Shown: piece by piece, positions 34,001 to 41,200 of the stretch
Numbering within the stretch: the first letter of the stretch is position 1
Layout of the letters: the number at the start of each line of letters is the position of its first letter
Assembly (NCBI RefSeq): GCF_014649535.1
Contig: NZ_BMTF01000003.1
Location: 372,001 to 436,000 of the forward strand
Source: Streptomyces gelaticus
GTDB lineage: Bacteria; Actinomycetota; Actinomycetes; Streptomycetales; Streptomycetaceae
Reading direction: 5' to 3'
Length of the DNA: 64,000 bases
Translations under genes and position numbers: made by a program
Notes under the pieces: model-generated
What the model was told of the DNA's origin: nothing
The model's input: the letters and a program-made list of their open reading frames with translations, nothing else
The model's database searches: none

Positions 34001-34400
34001 AGGGGTCGTGCTGGGCGCGATGGCCTGGCTGGACAACCAGGACGGGCTGTACGCAAAGGCCCTGCCCCGGGGCCTGGTGGCGCTGGAGCGGTCCCACGAC
34101 CGGCTGTCGCAGCTGGTGGCTCCGCAGATGTCCGTCATCAGTCTCGTCTCCCTCGCCCGCTCGCTGGCCGGCATGGGCGGCGAGCACCGGGCCACGACCG
34201 CGGCCCGGCTGCTCGGGGCGGGCCAGGTCCTGCTGCCCCGGGGCCATGTGCCGACGGCGATGGAGCGGGACGACTGGGCACGGGCGGAGGAACTGTCCGT
34301 CGCCGTGCTCGGCCGGGACGCCTACGAGAGCGCGTACGCCGAGGGCGGCGGCCTCTCCCTGGAGGAGGCCACCGCCCTCGTGGACGCGTACCGGGAGTGA
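31092..34400 (+). CDS. AfsR/SARP-family regulator: BTAD, NB-ARC ATPase and TPR domains
   Basis: A 1102-residue STAND-type transcription factor. Residues 1-90 form an OmpR-like winged helix (RLRALLTVLALRPGRTVPAA); residues about 95-245 are a bacterial transcriptional activation (BTAD) domain (LYSELLRQDP end). An NB-ARC ATPase follows: Walker A LGPGGAGKTRL near 295, Walker B MLLLLDNCEHLVG near 383, and TSREPL. The C-terminal half carries TPR-like helices (VLRTRYAALLTEMDR). AfsR-like proteins activate secondary metabolism genes in response to signals through the ATPase. No biosynthetic cluster is adjacent, so the targets are elsewhere or are the convergent ABC exporter. GTG 31092 with GGAG at 9 nt. 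Confidence 0.88.
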   Translation: MRYCILGTTRALCDDGTAVALGGARLRALLTVLALRPGRTVPAAVLVDEVWDGEPPADAVGALQALVGRLRRAVGHDAVVSADSGYRLAADPDAVDLHRFERLAGEGARALEEGDAAKAEAVLDDALGLWGGPVVADLPDRGAVAARWEARRLDARRNRLRAALALGRADEVLPELAALCAEHPIDEPLQALRLRALRDAGRTAQALAAYDEVRTELADRLGTDPGPELRSLYSELLRQDPVRPPASAAPPVRTGAPAAPRGNLRARLTSFVGREDDIAALREDLAHARLITLLGPGGAGKTRLSQEAAESAASAWPDGVWLAELAPVDDPEAVPEAVLTALGARETVLRGAGAEEFRAVEGNANDPLVRLTEHCSRRRMLLLLDNCEHLVGAAAALADHLLARCPHLTVLATSREPLGVPGEFVRPVEPLPGPMALRLFAERGAAARPGFRTDADEETAAASAEICRRLDGLPLAIELAAARLRMLTPRQIADRLDDRFRLLTSGARTVLPRQQTLRAVVDWSWDLLDGPERAVLRRLSVFAGGCTLTAAEAVCADGPRQAREVAGLLGSLVDKSLVVAAPAEDGEMRYRLLETVGEYTAARLDEAAERGPVVRRHLVFFRELVRTTEPRLRGAGQRSAIELLQREYENIRTALRGAVAARDEQEALCMVLSLCWYWQMRDLTSDALHWADAVATLGPDPFAPPAEPAPSIHERCTDAPPPMGPELLQEARRQAGLIRLVSMEHATERWTDEASMARLRVIANTYRAGQPQTCRVPASFWFFAVMLVGETDRLRELLDETVRACREFGYEWELAGAIQMRANVLANRPEWAGEACADADESVELFSRLGDDWGVAEALSARGEANERRGEYACAAEDFQVAIGYAQKLGAPSQVAVLRTRYAALLTEMDRGAEGEAILREVIDERHDRRSIARLYLAMWLGRSDRTGEAREQLTVLYEEFHSETMAIFEGVVLGAMAWLDNQDGLYAKALPRGLVALERSHDRLSQLVAPQMSVISLVSLARSLAGMGGEHRATTAARLLGAGQVLLPRGHVPTAMERDDWARAEELSVAVLGRDAYESAYAEGGGLSLEEATALVDAYRE

Positions 34401-34409
34401 CCCTGCCGG

Positions 34410-35264
34410 TCAGGACTTCTTGCGGAACCTGGCGACCGCGAGCGGGGCCATCACCGCGGTGATGGCCACGGTCCAGCCGAGCGTCACCAGGACCGAGTGG
34501 GCGAGCGGGCCGCCCATCATCAAGGAGCGCGCGGCGTCGGCCAGGTTGGACAGCGGGTTGTAGTCGGTGAACGTCTGGAGCCAGCCGGGCATCGTCTGCG
34601 TCGGGGCGAAGATCGAGGAACCGAACTGGAGCGGCATCAGCACGAGCATCCCCATTCCCTGAACCGCCTGGGCCGTCTTCATGGTCAGTCCGAGCAGGAT
34701 GAAGATCCACATGATGGCGGCGCCGAACGCGGCCGACAGCGCGATGGCCCCGATCAGCCCGAGCACCGACTCCTGGAGCTCCATGCCGAGGGCGAAGCCC
34801 ATGGCCAGCAGGATGAGCGTGGCGACCATCATCCGGCCCAGTTCGACCACGATCTTCGCTATGAGAACCGAGGAACGGGCGATCGGCATCGTCCGGAACC
34901 GGTCCATGACGCCCTTGCGGAAGTCGTCGTTGACGCCGGTCCCGACCGCCATGGCTATGTTCATGCCCATCATGGCCATCAGCCCGGGAATCAGGTAGTT
35001 GAGATACTCCTGCCGGCCGCCGCCCATGCTGCTGCCGACCGATCCGCCGAACACGTACACGAACAGCAGCGTGAAGATGACGGGCATCAGGAGCGCGTCG
35101 AACATCGACTCCGGATCCTTCTTGATCTGGAGCAGATTGCGCCGCACCAGCGCCCCGATGTGGCGCAGGTTGTTCCGCAGCCCGATCCGGCCCTCGTTGT
35201 GGACCGTCCTCGTCCGGGCGGACCCGGTGGGCGCGGGTGCGGGCGTCAGAGTCGCCGTGCTCAT
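34410..35264 (-). CDS. ABC-2 type exporter permease, DrrB-like
   Basis: A 284-residue membrane permease with six spans of the ABC2_membrane/DrrB daunorubicin-resistance type. After a cytoplasmic Thr/Pro N-terminus, it has LVRRNLLQIKKDPESMFDAL (about 40-59) and the conserved VGTGVNDDFRKGVMDRFRTMP (about 105-125) typical of DrrB. It pairs with the ATPase encoded immediately upstream, overlapping by ATGA. Function: efflux of an unknown hydrophobic compound or drug. Its stop is 9 bp from the stop of the convergent regulator gene. Confidence 0.88.
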   Translation of the reverse strand: MSTATLTPAPAPTGSARTRTVHNEGRIGLRNNLRHIGALVRRNLLQIKKDPESMFDALLMPVIFTLLFVYVFGGSVGSSMGGGRQEYLNYLIPGLMAMMGMNIAMAVGTGVNDDFRKGVMDRFRTMPIARSSVLIAKIVVELGRMMVATLILLAMGFALGMELQESVLGLIGAIALSAAFGAAIMWIFILLGLTMKTAQAVQGMGMLVLMPLQFGSSIFAPTQTMPGWLQTFTDYNPLSNLADAARSLMMGGPLAHSVLVTLGWTVAITAVMAPLAVARFRKKS

Positions 35265-36283
35265 GCCGCGACCTCCTCGGGGATCGTGTCGGTGGCGGAA
35301 GCGGACTTCTCGCCGGTGATGGCCAGGAACACCTCGTCCAGGCTGGGCAGCGCGGTGGCGACATGCGCCAGCGAGAAGCCCCGGGCACCGAGCAGGCCGA
35401 TGACGGCCGTCAGCTGCTCGTCGCTGAGGATCGGTACGTACAGCAGTCCCTCGTCCGGGACGGCCTGCGCGCCCGAGACCCCGTCGAGGCCCGCCTCCCG
35501 GATCGCCTGCGCCATCGTGGGCAGCTGCGCCGGGTCCGAGGGGCGGATCTGCAGGGTGCGGCCGCCGACCTTCGCCTTCAGCTCGTCGACACCGCCGCGG
35601 GCGATGATCTTCCCCTTGTCGATGACGGTCAGCTCACTGGCGAGCTGCTCGGCCTCTTCCATGTACTGGGTGGTGAGCAGCACGGTCGCCCCCTCCGCGA
35701 CCATCCGCTGCACCTCGTCCCAGACCTCGTTGCGGGTCCGGGGGTCCAGGCCCGTCGTCGGCTCGTCCAGGTAGAGGACGGCGGGGCTGCCGATCATCGA
35801 GGCGGCCAGGTCGAGCCGGCGCCGCATGCCGCCGGAGTACTCCATCGCGGCCTTCCTGGCCGCGTCGGTGAGCGAGAACCGCTCCAGCAGCTCGTCGGCC
35901 CGGGACCGGGCGGCCTTGCGGGACAGATCGAGCAGCCGCCCGATCATGTAGAGGTTCTCCCAGCCGGAGAGCTTCTCGTCGACCGATGCGTACTGCCCGG
36001 TCAGACCGATGGTGCGGCGCAGCTGCCGGGGCTGCTTCACCACGTCGTAGCCCGCCACGGTGGCGTGTCCGGCGTCGGGAACGATCAGGGTGGACAGGCA
36101 GCGTACGAGCGTGGTCTTGCCGGCTCCGTTGGGGCCGAGGACACCGAGCACGGTGCCTTCGCGGACATCGAGGTCCACGCCGTCCAGAGCCCTGGTCGAG
36201 CCGTAGTGCTTGACCAGCCCCCGGACCTCGACGGCGTTCGAGCCGTTCCTGGGGTTCTTGTCGGTTCGCGTCATGTCCACCAT
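35261..36283 (-). CDS. ABC exporter ATPase, DrrA-like
   Basis: A 340-residue ATPase of the daunorubicin-resistance DrrA family. Walker A GPNGAGKTT is near residue 50, Q-loop TGQYASVDEKLSG near 96, signature YSGGMRRRLDLAASMI near 146, Walker B AVLYLDEPTTGLD near 164, and switch region LLTTQYMEEAEQL near 197. DrrA proteins carry a C-terminal extension with conserved LPSLDEVFLAITGE, present here near 320. The exact start is uncertain (ATG 36283 or 36274); neither has a good ribosome binding site. First gene of the exporter pair. The hairpin at 36320 lies upstream and ends panB. Confidence 0.88.
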   Translation of the reverse strand: MVDMTRTDKNPRNGSNAVEVRGLVKHYGSTRALDGVDLDVREGTVLGVLGPNGAGKTTLVRCLSTLIVPDAGHATVAGYDVVKQPRQLRRTIGLTGQYASVDEKLSGWENLYMIGRLLDLSRKAARSRADELLERFSLTDAARKAAMEYSGGMRRRLDLAASMIGSPAVLYLDEPTTGLDPRTRNEVWDEVQRMVAEGATVLLTTQYMEEAEQLASELTVIDKGKIIARGGVDELKAKVGGRTLQIRPSDPAQLPTMAQAIREAGLDGVSGAQAVPDEGLLYVPILSDEQLTAVIGLLGARGFSLAHVATALPSLDEVFLAITGEKSASATDTIPEEVAA

Positions 36284-36319
36284 GGGACCAGCCGCCACCG
36301 ACAACCCGCCGACAGCAGG

Positions 36320-36358
36320 CCGACAGCCCGCCGATGGGGGATGTCGGCGGGCTGTCGG
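36320..36358. terminator. Strong hairpin terminator of panB
   Basis: A perfect 15-bp stem (36320-36334 with 36344-36358) and a 9-nt G-rich loop lie 35 bp past the panB stop and 37 bp before the ABC ATPase start. A partial extra copy of the CCGACAGC element sits just beside it at 36309-36317. Confidence 0.85.
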
Positions 36359-36392
36359 TGGTGCGGGCAGTGGTCAGGCAGAGCCGGCGGGA

Positions 36393-37277
36393 CTAGTGGA
36401 AGGTGTGCTCGGCGGCCGGGAAGGCGCCGCCCACGACCTCTTCCGCGAACTCCTTCGCCGCGTCGCCCAGCACCTGGCGCAGGTTCGCGTACTGCTTGGT
36501 GAAGCGGGGTACCTTGCCGCCGGTCAGCCCGACCATGTCGGTGTAGACCAGCACCTGGGCGTCGGTGTCGGGGCCGGCGCCGATGCCGACGGTCGGGATG
36601 TGCAGGGTGCGGGTGACCTCGGCGGCCAGCTCGGCCGGTACGAGCTCCAGGACCACGGCGAACGCGCCCGCGTCCTGCACGGCCTTGGCGTCGCGCAGCA
36701 TCTGCTGGGCGGCCTCCTCGCCGCGTCCCTGCACCCGGTAGCCCATCGCGTTGACGGACTGCGGGGTCAGGCCGATGTGGGCCATGACCGGGATTCCGGC
36801 GTCGACCAGCAGCTCGATCTGCTCGTGGCTGCGCTCGCCGCCCTCCAGCTTGACCGCGCCGACGCCGGACTCCTTGATCAGCCGGGTGGCGTTGCGCAGG
36901 GCCTGGACGGGGCCCTCCTGGTACGCCCCGAAGGGCAGGTCCGCGACGATCAGGGCGCGCCTGGTGCCCCGTACGACGGCGGCCGAGAGGATCGCGATCT
37001 CGTCCATCGTGACGGGCACGGTGGTCTCGTAGCCGAGATGGCAGTTGCCCATGGAGTCGCCGACGAGCATGACCGGGATCCCGGCCTCGTCGAAGACGGA
37101 CGCGGTCATCGCGTCGTAGGCGGTGAGCATGGGCCACTTCTCGCCGCGCTCGGTGGCGGCGGCGATGTCGTGGACGGAGATACGGCGGGTGCTCTTGCCT
37201 CCGTACAGCGCCTTGCTGCTGTCGGCGGGGGCTCCCGCGGGGGATGCGGACTGATTCCGCGCAGCCTGAAGCGACAT
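36393..37277 (-). CDS. panB: 3-methyl-2-oxobutanoate hydroxymethyltransferase
   Basis: Makes ketopantoate from alpha-ketoisovalerate and methylenetetrahydrofolate, the first committed step to pantothenate and CoA; cytosolic, 294 residues. Family motifs: MLTAYDAMTASVFDEAGIPV (about 50), LVGDSMGNCHLGYETTVPVT (about 71, metal ligand Asp), DLPFGAYQE near 112, KLEGGE near 140, AHIGLTPQSV near 164 and the terminal EVVGGAFPAAEHTFH. An N-terminal 30-residue extension rich in Ser/Ala precedes STRRISVHDI, usual in actinomycetes. ATG 37277 has AAGGAG at 9 nt. Divergent from the DHA2 exporter; not with other pan genes. Confidence 0.94.
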   Translation of the reverse strand: MSLQAARNQSASPAGAPADSSKALYGGKSTRRISVHDIAAATERGEKWPMLTAYDAMTASVFDEAGIPVMLVGDSMGNCHLGYETTVPVTMDEIAILSAAVVRGTRRALIVADLPFGAYQEGPVQALRNATRLIKESGVGAVKLEGGERSHEQIELLVDAGIPVMAHIGLTPQSVNAMGYRVQGRGEEAAQQMLRDAKAVQDAGAFAVVLELVPAELAAEVTRTLHIPTVGIGAGPDTDAQVLVYTDMVGLTGGKVPRFTKQYANLRQVLGDAAKEFAEEVVGGAFPAAEHTFH

Positions 37278-37412
37278 TGCGAACGGCTCCTTCGTCATCT
37301 CGAGGCGCCCTGACGGCGTCCCCGGACCGGTTCCATGGTGGCATCCCGTGGCGGTCCACGGGAAGTGGGCCCCCACACGCACGTGCGGGCATGGCCAAAA
37401 GGCGACCCGACC

Positions 37413-37446
37413 GGTCTCGTATTTCCAATACGAGACGGTCTCGTAT
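37413..37446. promoter_or_regulatory. TetR-type operator upstream of the DHA2 exporter
   Basis: GTCTCGTATT (37414-37423) and AATACGAGAC (37427-37436) form a perfect inverted repeat with a 3-nt centre. GGTCTCGTAT recurs as a direct copy at 37437-37446, 24 bp on. The site lies 23 bp before the exporter start. Confidence 0.8.
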
Positions 37447-37469
37447 CGAAATCGGATAAGCTCCTTGCC

Positions 37470-39086
37470 ATGTCGATGCCGTCCGGTGCTCGCGTTGCCG
37501 TGCCCCAGATCCCGAAGGCGGTCCACCGCCGCCGCTGGGCGATCCTCGTCGTCCTGATGTTCAGCCTGCTCATCGTCGTGCTGGACAACTCGATCCTGAA
37601 CGTCGCGGTCAAGACCATCGCCAGTCCCGCACCCACGGGCCTCGGGGCCACCCAGAGCGAGCTGGAGTGGGCGATCAACGCCTACACGCTCGTCTTCGCC
37701 GGATTCCTGTTCACCGCGGGCCTGCTCGGCGACCGCATCGGCCGCAAGAAGGTGCTGCTCTTCGGCATCCTGCTCTTCGGCGCCGGCTCCGCGCTGGCCG
37801 CCATGTCCGGCTCGCCCGCCCAGCTGATCACCTGGCGTGCCGTGATGGGCTTCGGTGCCGCGTTCGTCATGCCGGCCACCCTCGCCGTCCTGATGAACGT
37901 CTTCGAGCGCGAGGAGCAGCCCAGGGCCATCGGCATATGGGCGGGCAGCGTCGGTGTGGCCATCGCGATCGGCCCGATCACCGGCGGGCTGCTGCTCGAA
38001 CACTACTGGTGGGGTTCGATCTTCCTGGTCAACGTGCCCGTGGTGACCGTGGCGCTGATCGCGATGATGCTGCTGGTGCCGGACTCCAGGGACCCGAACC
38101 CGGGCCGGACCGACCCGCTCGGCGTCGCGCTCTCCATCGTCGGCCTGGTGCTGCTGGTCTACGGCATCATCCGCGGCGGCCAGCTCGCCGACTTCGCCGA
38201 TCCCCTCGTCCTGTTGTCGAGCCTCGGCGGCCTGCTCGTCCTGGCCGGGTTCGTCTGGCACGAGAAGCGCAGCACCCACCCGGCCATCGACATCGCGTAC
38301 TTCAAGGAGCCGTCGTTCGCCGCGGCCGTCGCCGCCATAGCGCTGGTCTTCTTCGCGCTGATGGGGGTGACCTTCTTCTCCGCCTTCTACATGCAGAGCG
38401 TGCGCGGCTTGAGCGCGCTGCAGGCGGGGATGATGCTCCTGCCGCTGGCCGCCGCGCAGATGTTCTTCGCGCCGCGGGCCCGGCTGCTCGTCGACCGCTT
38501 CGGCGCCCGCGCCACCTGCACCGCCGGAATGCTGCTGGTCGCGTTCGGACTCGCGTCGTTCGCGCTGTTCGACGGCACCACGCCGGTCTGGGTGCTGTGT
38601 CTGCTCTTCTTCGTCCAGGGCACGGGCATGGCCCATGTGATGACACCGGTCACCGTCTCGGTGATGCAGGCGCTGCCCCGCGAGAAGGCCGGTTCCGGGT
38701 CGGCGGTCAACAACACCTTCCGGCAGGTCGGCGGGGCGCTCGGGGTCGCCGTGCTCGGCTCGGTGCTCTCCACCGTCTACCGGGGCGCCATCGAGGGGCA
38801 CCTCGCCGCGGTCCCGGCCGGTGCCAGACAGGCGGCGGGGGAGTCGATCGAGGCGACGCTCGGCATTGCTGACAAGCTGGGCCCGGCGGGCGCCCCGCTG
38901 ATCGCCTCGGCGAACGACGCCTTCCTGAAAGCCATGCACGTCACCGCCGTCGGTTCGGCGACCGTCGCCCTGGTGGGCACCCTGGTGGTCGCGCTGTTCC
39001 TGCCGGGGAGGGCGCCCGCCGGGCAGGGGGCCGGTGAATCGGGCAGGGGCGACCGGCCGGTGCGTGCGGCGGGGGCGGGCCGGTGA
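37470..39086 (+). CDS. DHA2-family (14-span) MFS multidrug exporter
   Basis: A 538-residue drug:H+ antiporter of the EmrB/QacA/Mmr type. TM1 motif D1 is seen in [18 protein letters not shown] (residues about 31-48), the A-loop [13 protein letters not shown] near 90, and the antiporter motif C region in [20 protein letters not shown] near 168. [20 protein letters not shown] near 410 also is typical. It probably expels a hydrophobic antibiotic or toxic compound. The ATG at 37470 is preceded by CTCCTTGCC, with only a weak ribosome site. The palindromic operator just upstream and the TetR gene 36 bp downstream show a self-contained repressor-controlled efflux unit. Confidence 0.9.
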   Translation: MSMPSGARVAVPQIPKAVHRRRWAILVVLMFSLLIVVLDNSILNVAVKTIASPAPTGLGATQSELEWAINAYTLVFAGFLFTAGLLGDRIGRKKVLLFGILLFGAGSALAAMSGSPAQLITWRAVMGFGAAFVMPATLAVLMNVFEREEQPRAIGIWAGSVGVAIAIGPITGGLLLEHYWWGSIFLVNVPVVTVALIAMMLLVPDSRDPNPGRTDPLGVALSIVGLVLLVYGIIRGGQLADFADPLVLLSSLGGLLVLAGFVWHEKRSTHPAIDIAYFKEPSFAAAVAAIALVFFALMGVTFFSAFYMQSVRGLSALQAGMMLLPLAAAQMFFAPRARLLVDRFGARATCTAGMLLVAFGLASFALFDGTTPVWVLCLLFFVQGTGMAHVMTPVTVSVMQALPREKAGSGSAVNNTFRQVGGALGVAVLGSVLSTVYRGAIEGHLAAVPAGARQAAGESIEATLGIADKLGPAGAPLIASANDAFLKAMHVTAVGSATVALVGTLVVALFLPGRAPAGQGAGESGRGDRPVRAAGAGR

Positions 39087-39122
39087 GACCGGCGGTCCGG
39101 AAGAACTGAGGAGTGGAGCGAC

Positions 39123-39773
39123 GTGCGGGTACAGGCACAGGTGGAAGGCCGGGACCGGCCGGTCCGGGAGGCCCCGGAACCGCGACGGGGACGGCCGCGC
39201 AGCGCGGCGGCCGAACGGGCGATCCTGGATGCCGTCGTCGGGCTGCTGGAGTCCGGGGAGCCCCTGGCGGGTCTGTCCATCGAGCGGATAGCCCGGACCG
39301 CGGGAGTCGGCAAGGCGACCATCTACCGGCGGTGGAGCGGCAAGGAGGAGCTCTTCGTCGACGTCCTGAGGGACATGGAGCCGCCGGAGCCCGCCGTCTC
39401 CGGCACCGCCGGTCTCGACGACCTGCGGCTGCTGCTGGAGTCGCTGCGCAGGCGCGGCCTGGCCCAGCGCTCCTCGGTCCTGCTGTACAACGTGTTCGCC
39501 CAGATGAAGAGCCACCCCAAGCTGTGGGCGGAGTACCACCGCAATGTCATCGCGCCCCGCCGCGTCGCCATGCTGGGTGCCGTGCAGCGCGCGGTCGACG
39601 CCGGGGAGCTCCGCGCGGACCTGGACGTGGGGCTCATGGACGACCTGTTCCTGGGGCCCATGCTCGTACGCACCATCCACCGGCCCGACGCGCCGTTGCC
39701 CGAGGACCTCGCCGACCGCATCGTCCAGGTCCTGGTCGAGGGCCTGGCGCCCCGCCCGGCCGCCGGCGCCTGA
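39123..39773 (+). CDS. TetR-family repressor of the DHA2 exporter
   Basis: A 216-residue regulator. The N-terminal DNA-binding domain follows an Arg-rich leader (RRGRPRSAAAERAILDAVVG, residues about 21-40), with SIERIARTAGVGKATIYRRW (about 52-71) as the helix-turn-helix. The C-terminal region (LLESLRRRGLAQRSSVLLYN) is TetR_C-like. GTG 39123 has GAGGAG at 9 nt; only 36 bp separate it from the exporter, so the two are co-transcribed and both would be repressed by binding the palindrome at 37413-37446. Confidence 0.88.
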   Translation: MRVQAQVEGRDRPVREAPEPRRGRPRSAAAERAILDAVVGLLESGEPLAGLSIERIARTAGVGKATIYRRWSGKEELFVDVLRDMEPPEPAVSGTAGLDDLRLLLESLRRRGLAQRSSVLLYNVFAQMKSHPKLWAEYHRNVIAPRRVAMLGAVQRAVDAGELRADLDVGLMDDLFLGPMLVRTIHRPDAPLPEDLADRIVQVLVEGLAPRPAAGA

Positions 39774-40003
39774 CACACCCGGGCACCCGGCACTCCCGCA
39801 CGCCCGACCGCTGCGGAACCGGACCCGCCCGAGTGTGATCGTTCTGTCACAAGCCCCGGCGGACCCCGAACGGCCGGAACCCGCCGGACCTCGCCATTCG
39901 TCCTTGTGGCAGTACGGCCGTCGTCGACGGCAGGAAACCCGCCGCCCATCGCCTAGGGTCGTGGACGCGGCGAAATGCACGGCAAGGCAGTGAGGACAGC
40001 GCG

Positions 40004-41032
40004 ATGGTGCAGGCGTACGGAGCGGACACCGGGAACGACCGTGCGGAACCGGAGCGCGCCGGAACGGGATCCCGGCTCCGGGACGTGCGCGACAGATGGA
40101 CCCGGGACCCGGGCATCTGGCGGCGCGGCATCGTCCTCGCCCTCTGCTCGGTCCTGCTCACCTTCGTGATGGCCTTCCACGCCGAGATCCCGAACACCAT
40201 CGGCAACCTGGGCAGCCTCTCCGAGACGTTCCTGCCGTGGTTCGGGTTGTTCGTCCCGCTGCTGCTGGTCCTCGGCCTGGTGCGCCGCTCGGCGACCGCG
40301 CTGATCGCCCTGCTGCTGCCGGCCGTGGTCTGGTTCAACATCTTCGGCGGCCTGCTCACCGACAAGTCCGGCAGCGGCGGCGATCTCACCGTGGCCACCC
40401 ACAACGTCAACGCCGACAACCCCGACCCCGCGGGCACCGCCCGGCAGGTCGCGGCCTCCGGCGCCGACGTCATCGCCCTGCAGGAGCTGCCGAGCGGCAA
40501 GGTGGCGACGTACGAGGCGGCCCTCGCCGACCGCTACCGGTACCACTCGGTGCAGGGCACCGTCGGCCTGTGGAGCAAGTACCCGCTGAGCGGCACCCGG
40601 CCGGTCGACATCAAGATGGGCTGGACCCGGGCGATGCGCTCCACGGTGACGACCCCGAAGGGCGAGGTCGCCGTCTACGTGGCCCATCTGCCGTCCGTAC
40701 GGGTCAAGCTGCACGCCGGATTCACCGCCAACCAGCGCGACGACAGCGCGGACGCCCTGGGCGAGGCCATCGCCGACGAACGGCTCGGCAAGGTCATCCT
40801 GCTCGGCGACCTCAACGGCACGATGAACGACCGTGCGCTGAACGGGGTCACCTCCCAGCTGCGCTCCACCCAGGGCGCGGCCGGCGACGGCTTCGGCTTC
40901 AGCTGGCCGGCCTCGTTCCCGATGGCGCGGATCGACCAGATCCTGGTGAAGGACGTCGAGCCGATGTCCTCGTGGACGCTCCCGGCGACGGAGAGTGATC
41001 ATCTGCCGCTCGTGGCCCGCGTGGAGCTGTGA
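40004..41032 (+). CDS. Membrane-anchored endonuclease/exonuclease/phosphatase-family protein
   Basis: A 342-residue protein with three N-terminal membrane spans (residues about 43-60, 72-92, 95-115) and an extracytoplasmic EEP domain. Catalytic motifs: VATHNVNADN near 130, ALQELPSG with the metal-binding Glu near 160, GDLNGTMND near 267 and ESDHLPLVARV at the C-terminus with the catalytic Asp-His. EEP enzymes cleave phosphodiesters in nucleic acids, lipids or inositol phosphates; the topology suggests action outside the cell. A TAGGGT -10-like box lies at 39954-39959. Converges on nadE with a strong hairpin between. Confidence 0.85.
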   Translation: MVQAYGADTGNDRAEPERAGTGSRLRDVRDRWTRDPGIWRRGIVLALCSVLLTFVMAFHAEIPNTIGNLGSLSETFLPWFGLFVPLLLVLGLVRRSATALIALLLPAVVWFNIFGGLLTDKSGSGGDLTVATHNVNADNPDPAGTARQVAASGADVIALQELPSGKVATYEAALADRYRYHSVQGTVGLWSKYPLSGTRPVDIKMGWTRAMRSTVTTPKGEVAVYVAHLPSVRVKLHAGFTANQRDDSADALGEAIADERLGKVILLGDLNGTMNDRALNGVTSQLRSTQGAAGDGFGFSWPASFPMARIDQILVKDVEPMSSWTLPATESDHLPLVARVEL

Positions 41033-41151
41033 CGCGCTGAGCCGTTCGGGACCAGCTGGACCCGGGAACGCCATCCGGGGCGTCGAGGGTGGTGGCCCGC
41101 GCGGCCGTGCGGCCCGCCCCGGACGGCCCCCCGGTGGACGCGCGCCGGGAC

Positions 41152-41195
41152 GCGACGGGGCGGTGGCCGGTTCCGCCCGGTCACCGCCCCGTCGC
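41152..41195. terminator. Bidirectional hairpin terminator
   Basis: A 14-bp perfect stem (41152-41165 with 41182-41195) lies between the stops of the EEP-family gene and nadE, 6 bp before the nadE stop. Confidence 0.8.
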
Positions 41196-41200
41196 CCCGC

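Noticed and set aside
30885..34247. A 1120-codon minus-strand frame opposite the AfsR-like regulator
   Set aside because: Antisense shadow; the plus strand has a complete BTAD/NB-ARC protein with Walker motifs.
31092..39773. A secondary-metabolite cluster around the AfsR-like regulator and exporters
   Set aside because: No synthase, tailoring or precursor genes; panB and nadE nearby are primary metabolism.
36393..39980. One 1195-codon minus-strand frame joining panB to sequence opposite the DHA2 exporter and its TetR gene
   Set aside because: Only the C-terminal 294 residues are PanB; the rest runs through the exporter and TetR operator in antisense.
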